A model generated the notes under the pieces. The model made no database searches. It was not told the DNA's origin and saw only the letters and a list, made by a program, of their open reading frames with translations. A stretch of DNA of 42,562 nucleotides, from the NCBI GenBank assembly GCA_016871395.1, contig VFYV01000016.1, positions 1-42,562 on the forward strand, in the 5' to 3' direction. The position numbers and the translations under genes are program-made. Numbering within the stretch: position 1 is the stretch's first letter; every line of letters begins with the position of its first letter. Positions 1 through 8,003 of the stretch are shown here, in pieces. The DNA comes from Actinomycetota bacterium. Its GTDB lineage: Bacteria; Actinomycetota; Acidimicrobiia; Acidimicrobiales; Ilumatobacteraceae.

Positions 1-1310
1 CATCGCGCACCAACCCGATCCGGGTGGCGATTTTGTTGCTGGTGAGCGTGGCGATGGTGCTCCTGACGGTGGACGGCGCCGGGGCGTCACCGGCTTGCAA
101 TCCGAGAAAGCCGGCCACCTGCACATTGCGAGAACTCGCCGATCTCCACTCCCTCCGGATCGGCTCGACCGCCGAACCCTCGGAGGTCACCAACCCTGCT
201 TTCGCATCGATCCTCGGTCGCGAGTTCAACTCTCTCACTCCGGAAAACGCCCTCAAGTGGTACGCCACGCAGTCGACGGCCGGTACTTGGGACTTCACCG
301 GCGCCGACGCCATCGTGAACTACGCCTCGGACAACGACATGTCCGTGAGGGGTCACACCCTGGTGTGGGCGCAGGACACTTACACCCCCGCATGGGTGCG
401 AGCGATCTCGAACCCGGTCGACCTACGAGCCAAGGTCAACGAGCACATCACGACCACGATGAATCACTTTGCCGGTCGCATCCATCGCTGGGATGTGGTC
501 AATGAACCGTTGGCCACGTTCGGGACGGGTCCCTCGAGCAGCGTGTTCTGGACCATGGGTCCCGAGTGGATCGCCGATGCCTTCAGACTGGCGAGGAGCC
601 TCGACGCCGACGCCGAACTCTGGCTGAACGAGTACGGTAGTGACTGGGTGCCAGGTAAGCACGAGGCGTTGCTGGAGCTGGTCGCCGGCCTCGTCGCCGA
701 CGGAGTGCCCATCGACGGTGTCGGTCTTCAGACCCACCGCCTTCCCGGGGATCAACTGGACACCGTTCGCTTCGGCGAGCAGTTGGCCGACTTCACCGCT
801 CTCGGTCTCGAAGTGGCCATCACGGAACTCGACGTGCCGGTCTCACCCGACGACCCGAGCGCTTTTCAGAAGCAGGCGACGGAGTACGCCAAAGTCGTGA
901 GCACCTGTCTGCGCGTCACTGGTTGCGTCGAGGTGACCGTCTGGGGGCTCACGGACGGAGCGACCTGGCTGGACTCGCTCGGTATGTTTCCCACCCCCAC
1001 CCGTCCTTTGCTGTTTGACACGAACTTCGCCCCGAAGCCGGCGTTCGAGGCGGTGCGACGGGTGTTGGCGACGGCCGCCCCGCGGCTCCCGGTCACCGGA
1101 TCGAGGATGACGGCTGTTGCGACGGCGGGACTCTTGTTGATCGTGGGCGGAGCGTTTTCACTCATCCGAGCCCCGCGACCGGGTCTGATCGCGGGCCCGT
1201 CACCTGTCCGGCCAACCCGGGCAAGGTACGTGGGAAGGGCCCAGGGGCCCAGAGCAGGGGTCCGGTCGAACCGTCCCGGAAGATACCCGCGGCCAAGGAA
1301 ACATCGATAA
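1..1310 (+). CDS. GH10 endo-beta-1,4-xylanase with LPXTG sorting signal, 5'-partial
   Basis: Glycoside hydrolase family 10 enzyme, expected to cut beta-1,4-xylan outside the cell. Counting from the GTG at 24, the family motifs are a WDVVNEPL block with the acid/base Glu161 and an ITELD block with the nucleophile Glu268; HTLVW (111-115) is the usual GH10 substrate-binding His region. The N-terminus is hydrophobic (residues 2-16), but a start at 24 would lack a basic n-region. The frame stays open upstream and reads Ser-Arg-Thr-Asn-Pro-Ile-Arg, so the true start probably lies before the window. At the C-terminus an LPVTG motif (355-359) is followed by a hydrophobic stretch (about 363-381) and basic residues, a sortase-type wall anchor. 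An unusually long basic tail of about 45 residues follows the membrane segment. No sortase is in the window. The GH10 call is strong; wall anchoring is inferred. Confidence 0.9.
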   Translation, partial: SRTNPIRVAILLLVSVAMVLLTVDGAGASPACNPRKPATCTLRELADLHSLRIGSTAEPSEVTNPAFASILGREFNSLTPENALKWYATQSTAGTWDFTGADAIVNYASDNDMSVRGHTLVWAQDTYTPAWVRAISNPVDLRAKVNEHITTTMNHFAGRIHRWDVVNEPLATFGTGPSSSVFWTMGPEWIADAFRLARSLDADAELWLNEYGSDWVPGKHEALLELVAGLVADGVPIDGVGLQTHRLPGDQLDTVRFGEQLADFTALGLEVAITELDVPVSPDDPSAFQKQATEYAKVVSTCLRVTGCVEVTVWGLTDGATWLDSLGMFPTPTRPLLFDTNFAPKPAFEAVRRVLATAAPRLPVTGSRMTAVATAGLLLIVGGAFSLIRAPRPGLIAGPSPVRPTRARYVGRAQGPRAGVRSNRPGRYPRPRKHR

Positions 1311-1389
1311 AAATGCGAGGCGACGGGGAAGAGACTCTCTGCACAGTGTGCGAAGAGGCCGTCTCTCGCAAATACCGGAAGGGATTCTC

Positions 1390-4300
1390 ATGAACCGCTC
1401 ACCTCGACTCACCGTTCGAATCGTTGCTCTCCTGCTGGCCTTTGGGGGTTTCGCCGCCGCCTGTAGCGGGGGAAACGACGGATCTTCGACGGACACCCCG
1501 TCGGATCAAGGTGCTGCGCGTCCCCTCTTCCAGCCGGCCGCCGCAGTCGGCGTCGACTCCTTCGCCCCCTCGCTTGCATCGACGGTCCTCGAGATCGACG
1601 AGTCCACCCTTCAAGAAGGCACCGCTGGACCGGATGCCGCTGGTCTGTACTCGGGACCGACCTACGGCGGCACCGGCAAGCAGATCTGCGATGTCGAGAA
1701 GATGATCGCTTTCCTCACCACCCACGAGGATCGAGGTCGAGAGTGGGCTCGGATTCAGGGGGTCGCCTACGAGGACGTGGCGACGTTCCTGCGTGGTCTC
1801 ACCCCGGTGTTCTTGCAACAGAACGTGGAATTGACGATGTACGGCTTCCGTGACGGGCAGGCCTACGGATACCCGGCCGTGCTCGAGGCGGGCACGGCGG
1901 TTCTCATCGACGACGAGGGTTTACCCCGGGTCCGATGCGCGTGTGGTAATCCGCTCGAGGTGGTTCCACCCGAGCCGGACCAGCCGCCGTCGACCCAGGA
2001 GGACCCGTGCGTCGATGACTCTGACGGCGTGGTCGTCGACGACTCGATTCCGACCCAGCCGGTTGGCGAGCCCGGTGGCATCTATCCACCGTCCCCGAAC
2101 GGGCCCAACCCGGATGAGTCAGGTGATTCCTCTGATCCGTACGACGATTATCCGTACGACGAGTATCCGTACGACTTCCCGTACGACTACCCGAACGAGG
2201 AAGAGCCCTGCGTCCCCTGCCCTCCCGACGACGGAGCCGGAAACGACGATCTCAACGACTTCCCGAATGATTACGGTCGCACCTACGGTGATTACGACGA
2301 CGACTATCCCTACGACTATCCGCGTACTGATCCGAACGACCCGTGTGCTCCCCACGTGCCGCCGAGCATCTTCTCCGACTGTCTTCCCTTGCTCTACACG
2401 ACTGGTCAGACCTGGCTCGATGTCAACACCGGCTTGATCTGGACCTTCAACGGCATGCGAGATGGTGAGGAGTTGTGGATCTCCAATGGACGAGCGGTCT
2501 TCGGTGTCGACCAGATTCCCGGGTACCCGTGGGAACGTTGCGTTCCTCCGGCCGAGCGAACCTTCGACTGCCCGCCCGACGAACCGCAGCAACTCGATCG
2601 TTACGTTGGCTCGTGGGAGGGTGACGAGTGGTACTGGATGAACGACGGGTGGTACCTCCACACTCCGAACGGTGTCGAGGGCCCCGTTCCTACGGCCGAT
2701 CTTCCGGGTATCGATGCCTGCCGACCGGGCCCGTCGACTGACAATCCCCCGATCGACTGCCCGGCTCTCGACGCGCCCGCCGGCACTCTGTACGAGGGAG
2801 TTGTGAACGGCCTCACCGTCATCTACACCTCGCTCGGACCGACCGATCTTCTGCCCGACACCGTCGAGGAACCGATCACCTATTCGGCGTGGCGAGGGCC
2901 GGACCTCCGCGACGGCGTGCTCCCGACCTTCTCGCTCCCGGGCTACGCCGTTGGCTGTCTCAACGTTCCGGTGTGCCCGCCCACTCAACCTCAGCCCGGA
3001 GACCTAGCCACGATTTCGTGGGCAGGCAGTCCTCGCATGGTGTTGATCTTCGCCGATGTGCCCGGTGATCCGGCCGCCGATGGAATCGACGAGACGTTCG
3101 GTTTCGGTGGTCTCTGGGTGTACGGCTGGGCCGTACCGGGACAAGCACCGACCGAAGACGGTGGTGAAGTGCCACAACCTCAGCTATTGGAGATGAACGA
3201 CTGCCTGCCGCCGTGTCCTCCGGTGTCGGATGTGGCAGTCGGAACGTTCTGGGTTAGCAAATATGGCCGGATGTACGTGTCGTTGGTTGGCGACCGATGG
3301 CGCGACCTGGTCGACGGAACCGAGTTCGAATCGACTCTCCTCCTTCCCAACTTTGCCGAGGAGTGCGGTAACCCGTGTGCGAACACCGACGTCGAGGAGC
3401 CGACCCCGAGCGTGATCATCGGACCGGACGGAAATCCTGAGAATCCCGAGCCGATCGATGATGGTTCGGTGAAGTCGGTTCGCATCGATCCGGACCTTTC
3501 ACAGGGCGATGGATCGAAGTCAGTGGCCCCAGCCGATCCGAACGATGTGCAGGTCGCGGCGACGAACTACGACCTCTGTGATCCCACCGCCTGCCCCGAT
3601 GCCGACAATCCCCAACCTGGTGACACGTTCCACGATGCAATGGGTCGCTGGTGGGTCTTCGACGGCACGATGTGGTCCACGTTCATCGCTCCGATCATGG
3701 CTGTGGACGACATTCGAACGATCGAGGGCTACGACCGTTGCGAGTACGGCGATCGAATTCCCGAAATCGACGACGAATGTCCGGTCGATGCCACCAATGC
3801 CCCTATCGGCACACGAACCACTCTCGAGAGCTGGCCCGGGGTCGATTGGGTGAGGTTCGTGGATGTGTTTGACATTGTCGGTTGGGGTCGCGCCGTCGGG
3901 GACTCCATGATCGACACGGTGTCACTGCAGGCGCCACCGTACGAACCGTGTCTACCCGCACCGGTCTGTCCGCAGTTGCTGCCGCCCGTGTTGATCGGTG
4001 ACCTGTATTGGCCCAACGGGATGGTGGCGGTATCCGACAACTTCAGTGACTCCGAGGCGGTTTACCAGCTACAGAACCTCGGGGGTCCGTGGTTCGCCTA
4101 TGGATTCGACGGGTCACTCGACGAGTCGGTGGTCGACATCTCCACCGTTCCATCATGGGTGGAGTCGTGTTACCAGCCTGCGTGTCCCGGGGCCGCCATT
4201 TTCGAGTCGGTAAGCGGACAGATTTTCCTGGGAACCGACGGCGTCTGGTATCGAAACACGGGATCGTCGTCGGCGACGAAACTGCGACCTGACGCCACTG

Positions 4301-4824
4301 GCATTCCTACTCTCGACCTTCGGTTCGTCGACGAGGTTGGTTCGGTCGATCTGGCCTCTATTCCCGGCCTTTCTGAGTGCGCCGGACCGAGCTTTGAGAT
4401 CGCGCGGCAATTCCTGAAGTCGTCCCCTTCTGAGTCGGTTGCGCCGCCGGTCTCGGTGGCGCCGCCGGTGTCGGTTGCGCCGCCGGTGTCGGTGGCACCG
4501 CCGGTGTCGGTTGCACCGCCGCCCACGGTAAGCAATCCACCGCCCACGGTGTCAAGGCAGAGTTGTTCATGGTCGGCCTCTGGCTTGTCGCTGGAACTCA
4601 CGGCCTCCGACGACACCGACGTGGAGTCGCTCACGTTGACAGCCAATGGAAACCCGTGGACTGCGTCTCCAGACGGCGACGTTTGGTACGTGAGTTTCCT
4701 CGGCCCCAATCAGTTGGGTAAGGCCACGAAGGTGACCTTCGTGGTCACCGCCACCGATTCCCAGGGAGCGGTCACGACGTTCACCTACGAGGCCATCAAA
4801 CCCTCGTCAGGTATCGAGTGCTGA
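1390..4824 (+). CDS. large modular surface lipoprotein with DUF6777-like domain and repeated CP/W modules
   Basis: Predicted lipid-anchored exported protein of 1144 residues, function unknown. The ATG at 1390 follows a GGAAGGGA-like ribosome site and gives a basic n-region, a hydrophobic core and an FAAAC lipobox; an upstream GTG in frame at 1348 is less likely. Residues about 84-189 resemble an actinobacterial domain I recall as DUF6777 (GLY at its start, CGNPL at its end). Two Tyr/Asp/Pro-rich tracts follow (about 249-273 and 299-315). Then come about nine imperfect modules of 50-75 residues. Each opens with Cys (mostly Cys-Pro), has a central G-x-x-W or W-rich strand region and closes near a (L/I)PG...C element, so each could form its own disulfide. 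A five-copy SVAPPV linker (1016-1045) leads to a beta-rich C-terminal domain (1057-1144) with a Cys near each end. A scaffold, adhesin or sensor role is possible; nothing in the sequence decides. Confidence 0.85.
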   Translation: MNRSPRLTVRIVALLLAFGGFAAACSGGNDGSSTDTPSDQGAARPLFQPAAAVGVDSFAPSLASTVLEIDESTLQEGTAGPDAAGLYSGPTYGGTGKQICDVEKMIAFLTTHEDRGREWARIQGVAYEDVATFLRGLTPVFLQQNVELTMYGFRDGQAYGYPAVLEAGTAVLIDDEGLPRVRCACGNPLEVVPPEPDQPPSTQEDPCVDDSDGVVVDDSIPTQPVGEPGGIYPPSPNGPNPDESGDSSDPYDDYPYDEYPYDFPYDYPNEEEPCVPCPPDDGAGNDDLNDFPNDYGRTYGDYDDDYPYDYPRTDPNDPCAPHVPPSIFSDCLPLLYTTGQTWLDVNTGLIWTFNGMRDGEELWISNGRAVFGVDQIPGYPWERCVPPAERTFDCPPDEPQQLDRYVGSWEGDEWYWMNDGWYLHTPNGVEGPVPTADLPGIDACRPGPSTDNPPIDCPALDAPAGTLYEGVVNGLTVIYTSLGPTDLLPDTVEEPITYSAWRGPDLRDGVLPTFSLPGYAVGCLNVPVCPPTQPQPGDLATISWAGSPRMVLIFADVPGDPAADGIDETFGFGGLWVYGWAVPGQAPTEDGGEVPQPQLLEMNDCLPPCPPVSDVAVGTFWVSKYGRMYVSLVGDRWRDLVDGTEFESTLLLPNFAEECGNPCANTDVEEPTPSVIIGPDGNPENPEPIDDGSVKSVRIDPDLSQGDGSKSVAPADPNDVQVAATNYDLCDPTACPDADNPQPGDTFHDAMGRWWVFDGTMWSTFIAPIMAVDDIRTIEGYDRCEYGDRIPEIDDECPVDATNAPIGTRTTLESWPGVDWVRFVDVFDIVGWGRAVGDSMIDTVSLQAPPYEPCLPAPVCPQLLPPVLIGDLYWPNGMVAVSDNFSDSEAVYQLQNLGGPWFAYGFDGSLDESVVDISTVPSWVESCYQPACPGAAIFESVSGQIFLGTDGVWYRNTGSSSATKLRPDATGIPTLDLRFVDEVGSVDLASIPGLSECAGPSFEIARQFLKSSPSESVAPPVSVAPPVSVAPPVSVAPPVSVAPPPTVSNPPPTVSRQSCSWSASGLSLELTASDDTDVESLTLTANGNPWTASPDGDVWYVSFLGPNQLGKATKVTFVVTATDSQGAVTTFTYEAIKPSSGIEC
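2134..2335 (+). repeat. Tyr/Asp/Pro-rich low-complexity coding tracts
   Basis: Inside the large lipoprotein, two tracts (2134-2209 and 2284-2335) encode repeats of the form PYD(D/E/F)YPYD. The codons repeat as ccg-tac-gac and related triplets, so the DNA is also repetitive. They probably form an acidic, flexible spacer between the N-terminal domain and the Cys/Trp modules. Confidence 0.7.
4435..4524 (+). repeat. five tandem copies of an 18-bp unit encoding SVAPPV
   Basis: Five head-to-tail 18-base units (4435, 4453, 4471, 4489, 4507) start tcggt(t/g)gc(g/a)ccgccg and encode Ser-Val-Ala-Pro-Pro-Val. The last unit ends in Pro-Pro and runs into PPPTV-type sequence. The third position alternates t/g between copies, which suggests expansion by a two-unit step. 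The product is a stiff Pro-rich linker before the C-terminal domain. Copy number may vary between strains. Confidence 0.9.
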
Positions 4825-4843
4825 CCCGGGCAGTTCGACGTGA

Positions 4844-5044
4844 CTAGGCCTCTGGCGAGTCGTCGTCCGTGAGGATTTGCTCGTACTCACAAGTCATTCC
4901 GTTGCACGATCCGTAGGACTTGCAGAACGAGTCGAAGTTGAGGCACTCGGGGTCACGACCGTCGTTTTCATGAGCGACGGTCGTGGCTCGTCTTCCACGA
5001 CGCTTGCCCACCCGGTAGGCGATGTAGGTCGAGATCAATCCCAT
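4844..5044 (-). CDS. small Cys-containing protein of unknown function
   Basis: A 66-residue protein that I do not recognise. The N-terminus (about residues 2-12) is mildly hydrophobic and followed by a basic KRRGRR cluster. The C-terminal half holds four Cys (ECLNF, FCKSY, SCNG, TCEYE), a spacing that could bind a metal or form two disulfides. The start is supported by GAAGGA about 7 bases before the ATG and by a TAACGT hexamer (5066-5071, minus strand) about 20 bases further upstream. It converges on the large lipoprotein with a 19-base gap. The good ribosome site and compact placement argue for a real gene; the function is unknown. Confidence 0.65.
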   Translation of the reverse strand: MGLISTYIAYRVGKRRGRRATTVAHENDGRDPECLNFDSFCKSYGSCNGMTCEYEQILTDDDSPEA

Positions 5045-5237
5045 CGATAGTCCTTCAAAACACTCACGTTAGGTTCCCGGACGGATCGCGCCTGCGCGGG
5101 ACGCTCGTGAATCCCGGTCGTGCCCCTTTGGTGCACGTTCACGAACCACAGATTCCATCGTCATCACCGACAACGAGGCCCCCTGCGAGCGCCAGAGGGG
5201 GAGCCACTCGGTGATCCCCGACCATGCCGTCGAACAG

Positions 5238-5243
5238 TACCAT
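5238..5243 (+). promoter_or_regulatory. -10 hexamer TACCAT, VOC gene
   Basis: TACCAT lies 5 bases before an in-frame GTG (5249) and 11 bases before the ATG at 5255, so the transcript would be leaderless or nearly so. Confidence 0.4.
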
Positions 5244-5254
5244 CGGCGGTGCTC

Positions 5255-5767
5255 ATGGCTCGGGAACTGTTCCAACACGCGTATTTCGTCCCTGATGTTC
5301 GTGAGGCGGCTTCGCGCTGGTCCGAGGTCTTCGGCGCCGGTCCGTTCGCGGTGGCCGCCCACCATCGCACCGACCGCTTCGAATACCGCGGTCGACCCAT
5401 CGAGGCCGACGTCAGTTATGCGTTCGGTTACCTCGGTGACCTGATGGTCCAGTTCATCGAACAGCACGACGACACCCCGTCGATCTACCGAGACATGTAC
5501 TCACCCGGCGAGAGCGGTTTCCACCACGTGGCGTACTTGGTCGACGACTTCGACTCCGAAAAGACCCGACTCTCGTCGATGGGTTTCGAGTTGGCCTGCG
5601 ACCTGTACGCCGACGGAGTGAACGCCGCCTACTTCGACACCCGTTCGGTGACCGGCGGTTTCACCGAGATACATGGTCGACCCGCGCACATCGTCCGCAC
5701 TTTCGCCGCGTGGCGAGAGGCCCACCGGCGACGTTGCGACGGCGACGACCCCCTGATGCGACGCTGA
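5255..5767 (+). CDS. VOC (glyoxalase/bleomycin-resistance fold) family protein
   Basis: A 170-residue single-domain vicinal-oxygen-chelate protein. Two beta-alpha-beta-beta-beta modules are visible: one begins FQHAYFVPDV and the other FHHVAYLVDDF, and the second ends with GGFTEIHG. The two His and the Glu sit where the family places its divalent-metal ligands, so it may be an isomerase, lyase or dioxygenase of the methylmalonyl-CoA-epimerase or glyoxalase type; the substrate cannot be told. The start could be this ATG or the in-frame GTG at 5249, which adds two residues and sits 5 bases from a TANNNT hexamer. It converges on the flavoenzyme gene with a 4-base gap. The nearby oxidoreductases suggest small-molecule catabolism. 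Confidence 0.8.
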   Translation: MARELFQHAYFVPDVREAASRWSEVFGAGPFAVAAHHRTDRFEYRGRPIEADVSYAFGYLGDLMVQFIEQHDDTPSIYRDMYSPGESGFHHVAYLVDDFDSEKTRLSSMGFELACDLYADGVNAAYFDTRSVTGGFTEIHGRPAHIVRTFAAWREAHRRRCDGDDPLMRR

Positions 5768-5771
5768 CGGA

Positions 5772-7079
5772 TCAGTCGCCGAACACGCGCGCGGTGTAGG
5801 CATTGGCGAAGGTGCGCATGGGGTCGATGCAGCGGCGGGCCTGATGGAACGCCTCCCACTGCGGATACAGGCGCGAGAGTTCCTCGGCGCCCAGGAAATG
5901 CATCTTGCCCCAGTGCGGGCGCCCGTCATAGTCGGCCATGATCGCGGCCACGTCGCGAAAGTACGCGTCGAACGGCGTGCCTTTGTACATGTGCACGGCG
6001 ATGTAGGCCGACGGACGTCCCGACGCGGTGCTCAAGGGCACGTCGTCGGGAGCGGTGAAGCGCACCTCCACCGGGAAACTCACCATGTGCCCGCGTTCGT
6101 CGATCATCCGACGCACCCGTTGCAGGGCCTCGCCACACGCCTCGCGGGGGAGGGCGTATTCCATCTCCACGAAGCGCACCAGACGCTGGCTGGCGAAGAT
6201 GCGGTAACTCTCGTCCACGATGGTGGTTTGTCCGGTGGAGGGCAGTGCGGTGGCCAATCGTGGGATCAGATTCGGTCGGGCCCGCCCCAAACGACACACG
6301 GCGCCGAAGGCATAGTTCTCCATGAACGTTTTGGCGTACCAATGCTTGAGCGGGCGCGGGATCGACACCTCATCATCGGTGCGGTTGTTTCGTTTGGTCA
6401 GCGCCCACTTGGTGTGGGGGATCCAGAAGAACTCGAAGTGGTCGTTGCCGTCCACGTGCTCGTCGAGGCCGTCGATGAGGTCGTCGAGCCGTTGGGCGCC
6501 CTCTTGCGCCCGCAGGCGAAAGGCGGGCACGACCCGAAGGGTCACCCTGGTCACGATGCCGAGCGCCCCCACGCCCACGCGGGCCGCGTGGAACAGCGAA
6601 GGGTGGTGCTCGGGGCTCAAGTCGAGCACGCTGCCATCGCCGGCCACCACGCGCATGCCCACCACCTGAGCGGCGATACCCGTGAGGGCGCGCCCGGTGC
6701 CATGCGTGCTGGTGGCGATGGCGCCGCTGATGGTCTGGTAGGCGATGTCGCCCAGATTGGGAAGGGCCAAGCCGAGCCCATGCAACAACACGTTCAGGTC
6801 GGCGATGGTGATCCCGGCCTCGACGGTGACGGTCGACGTCGCACGGTCGACGGCGACCAACCGCGACAAACGAGTCATGTCGATCATGGCCCCGTCGGTG
6901 ACCGACACCGCCGTGAAACTATGCCCGCTGCCAAGGGCCTTGACCGTCGTGCGATCGGTGGCGGCACGAGCGACGATCGTCGACAACTCGTTTTCGTTCG
7001 CGGGACGGTGGACCGCCGACGGTCGAGCGGTTTGGTTGCCGGCCCAATTGGTCCACACGCCCCGACGAAGGGTCGACAT
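5772..7079 (-). CDS. FAD-linked aldonolactone oxidase/dehydrogenase (L-gulonolactone family)
   Basis: A 435-residue member of the vanillyl-alcohol-oxidase flavoprotein family, closest by motif to L-gulono-1,4-lactone and arabinono-lactone oxidoreductases. The N-terminal FAD-binding PCMH domain contains GSGHS (50-54); His53 is where the family attaches FAD covalently. HWGKMH at 389-394 near the C-terminus matches the HWxK motif of the aldonolactone oxidase group. Expected reaction: oxidation of a sugar lactone at C2-C3 or of a related alcohol. The substrate is uncertain because actinobacterial members are broad. The ATG overlaps the stop of the upstream SDR gene by one base (TGATG), so the two are translationally coupled and probably act on related substrates. 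A much longer open frame continues upstream but runs inside the SDR gene and is rejected. Confidence 0.85.
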   Translation of the reverse strand: MSTLRRGVWTNWAGNQTARPSAVHRPANENELSTIVARAATDRTTVKALGSGHSFTAVSVTDGAMIDMTRLSRLVAVDRATSTVTVEAGITIADLNVLLHGLGLALPNLGDIAYQTISGAIATSTHGTGRALTGIAAQVVGMRVVAGDGSVLDLSPEHHPSLFHAARVGVGALGIVTRVTLRVVPAFRLRAQEGAQRLDDLIDGLDEHVDGNDHFEFFWIPHTKWALTKRNNRTDDEVSIPRPLKHWYAKTFMENYAFGAVCRLGRARPNLIPRLATALPSTGQTTIVDESYRIFASQRLVRFVEMEYALPREACGEALQRVRRMIDERGHMVSFPVEVRFTAPDDVPLSTASGRPSAYIAVHMYKGTPFDAYFRDVAAIMADYDGRPHWGKMHFLGAEELSRLYPQWEAFHQARRCIDPMRTFANAYTARVFGD

Positions 7080-7930
7080 CAGAGCGCCCCGGGCCAGGCA
7101 CCGAGGGGGCGACCGTCGAGACCGTGCGGTGTCACGCCGAGTTCCTGGATCAGGCTCTGGCTGTACGCCACCCGACCGGTGAGCAACGTCGGAGGGGCCG
7201 AACACAACTCGAGGGCCGCTTGGGCGATGATCTCCTCGGGTTCGAGGCGGAACTTTTCGATGAGATCGTGAACCCCGGCCCCCGGCGTGGGCACGTTGTC
7301 CCACGGGGCCAAGGTGTTGACCGCGATGTTGTCGTCGAAAAGTTCGGCGGCCATGCCGAGCGACAGTCGTTCGAGAGCGGCCTTGCACAGGCCGTACACC
7401 GAGGAGTGGCCCGTCTTGTAGAAATCCTCGAACGGCGGGCCCATCGGTTTCACCGCCGCCCGCGACGAGATGTTCAGGATCCATCCCGAGCCCCGCGAAC
7501 GCATGTCGGGGATCACCCGTTGCGCCAGATCGATGGTGCTCCACACTTGGGTCTCGATCATCAACTTGAAACGCTTCTCGGGGAAGGTGTCGATGGGTAG
7601 GAAAAACGTGACTGCGGCGTTGTTCACCAGGATGTCGATCGGGCCCAGAGCCGAACGCACCTCGTCGACCATCCTTTGGCGGTCGTCGGCGTTGGACAGA
7701 TCACCCTTGAACGCCGCCGCCCGGCCGCCGGATCGTTCGATCAGTTCGACGGTCTCGCGCAAGGTGCCGGGGTAGCGCGGATCGGGTTCCATGGTGCGCG
7801 CGGTGCAAGCCACGGTGGCACCCTCGGCTGCCAGTCGACGGGCGATGGCGGTTCCGATTCCGCGACTGGCACCGGTCACCAGTGCCACCTTGCCATCCAG
7901 TCGTTGTCCGTCGATTCGCTCTTGCATCAT
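7079..7930 (-). CDS. short-chain dehydrogenase/reductase
   Basis: A 283-residue classical SDR using NAD(P). Counted from the first ATG: TGASRGIG (19-26) is the nucleotide-binding motif, NNAA (103-106) is the structural Asn motif, the active-site Ser is in ISSRAA (154-159), and Tyr179/Lys183 form YxxxK. The start is one of two adjacent ATGs (7930 or 7927) preceded by CGGAG. The reading frame extends further upstream, but that part lies under the divergent VOC gene. The stop overlaps the start of the flavoenzyme gene in TGATG. Coupling suggests successive alcohol or lactone oxidations. Substrate unknown. Confidence 0.85.
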   Translation of the reverse strand: MMQERIDGQRLDGKVALVTGASRGIGTAIARRLAAEGATVACTARTMEPDPRYPGTLRETVELIERSGGRAAAFKGDLSNADDRQRMVDEVRSALGPIDILVNNAAVTFFLPIDTFPEKRFKLMIETQVWSTIDLAQRVIPDMRSRGSGWILNISSRAAVKPMGPPFEDFYKTGHSSVYGLCKAALERLSLGMAAELFDDNIAVNTLAPWDNVPTPGAGVHDLIEKFRLEPEEIIAQAALELCSAPPTLLTGRVAYSQSLIQELGVTPHGLDGRPLGAWPGAL

Positions 7931-7989
7931 GGCTCCGGGTTCGGTGGCTGCTCGTCGGCAATTCTGGCAGGTGAACGGGGTCGATGGGG

Positions 7990-7995
7990 TACTGT
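7990..7995 (+). promoter_or_regulatory. -10 hexamer TACTGT, two-domain VOC gene
   Basis: TACTGT sits 8 bases before the GTG at 8004, matching the leaderless pattern of this window and deciding the start. Confidence 0.5.
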
Positions 7996-8003
7996 CGCCT
8001 CTG

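Noticed and set aside
1330-1368. Inverted GAGAC/GTCTC repeat between xylanase and lipoprotein as a terminator
   Set aside because: The 5-bp stem has a long loop and no T-run, so it is too weak to call.
5844-7271. Long plus-strand open frame (475 codons) opposite the flavoenzyme gene
   Set aside because: Composition is His/Gly/Arg-rich with no family pattern. It is antisense to a gene with clear motifs, the usual shadow frame of GC-rich DNA.
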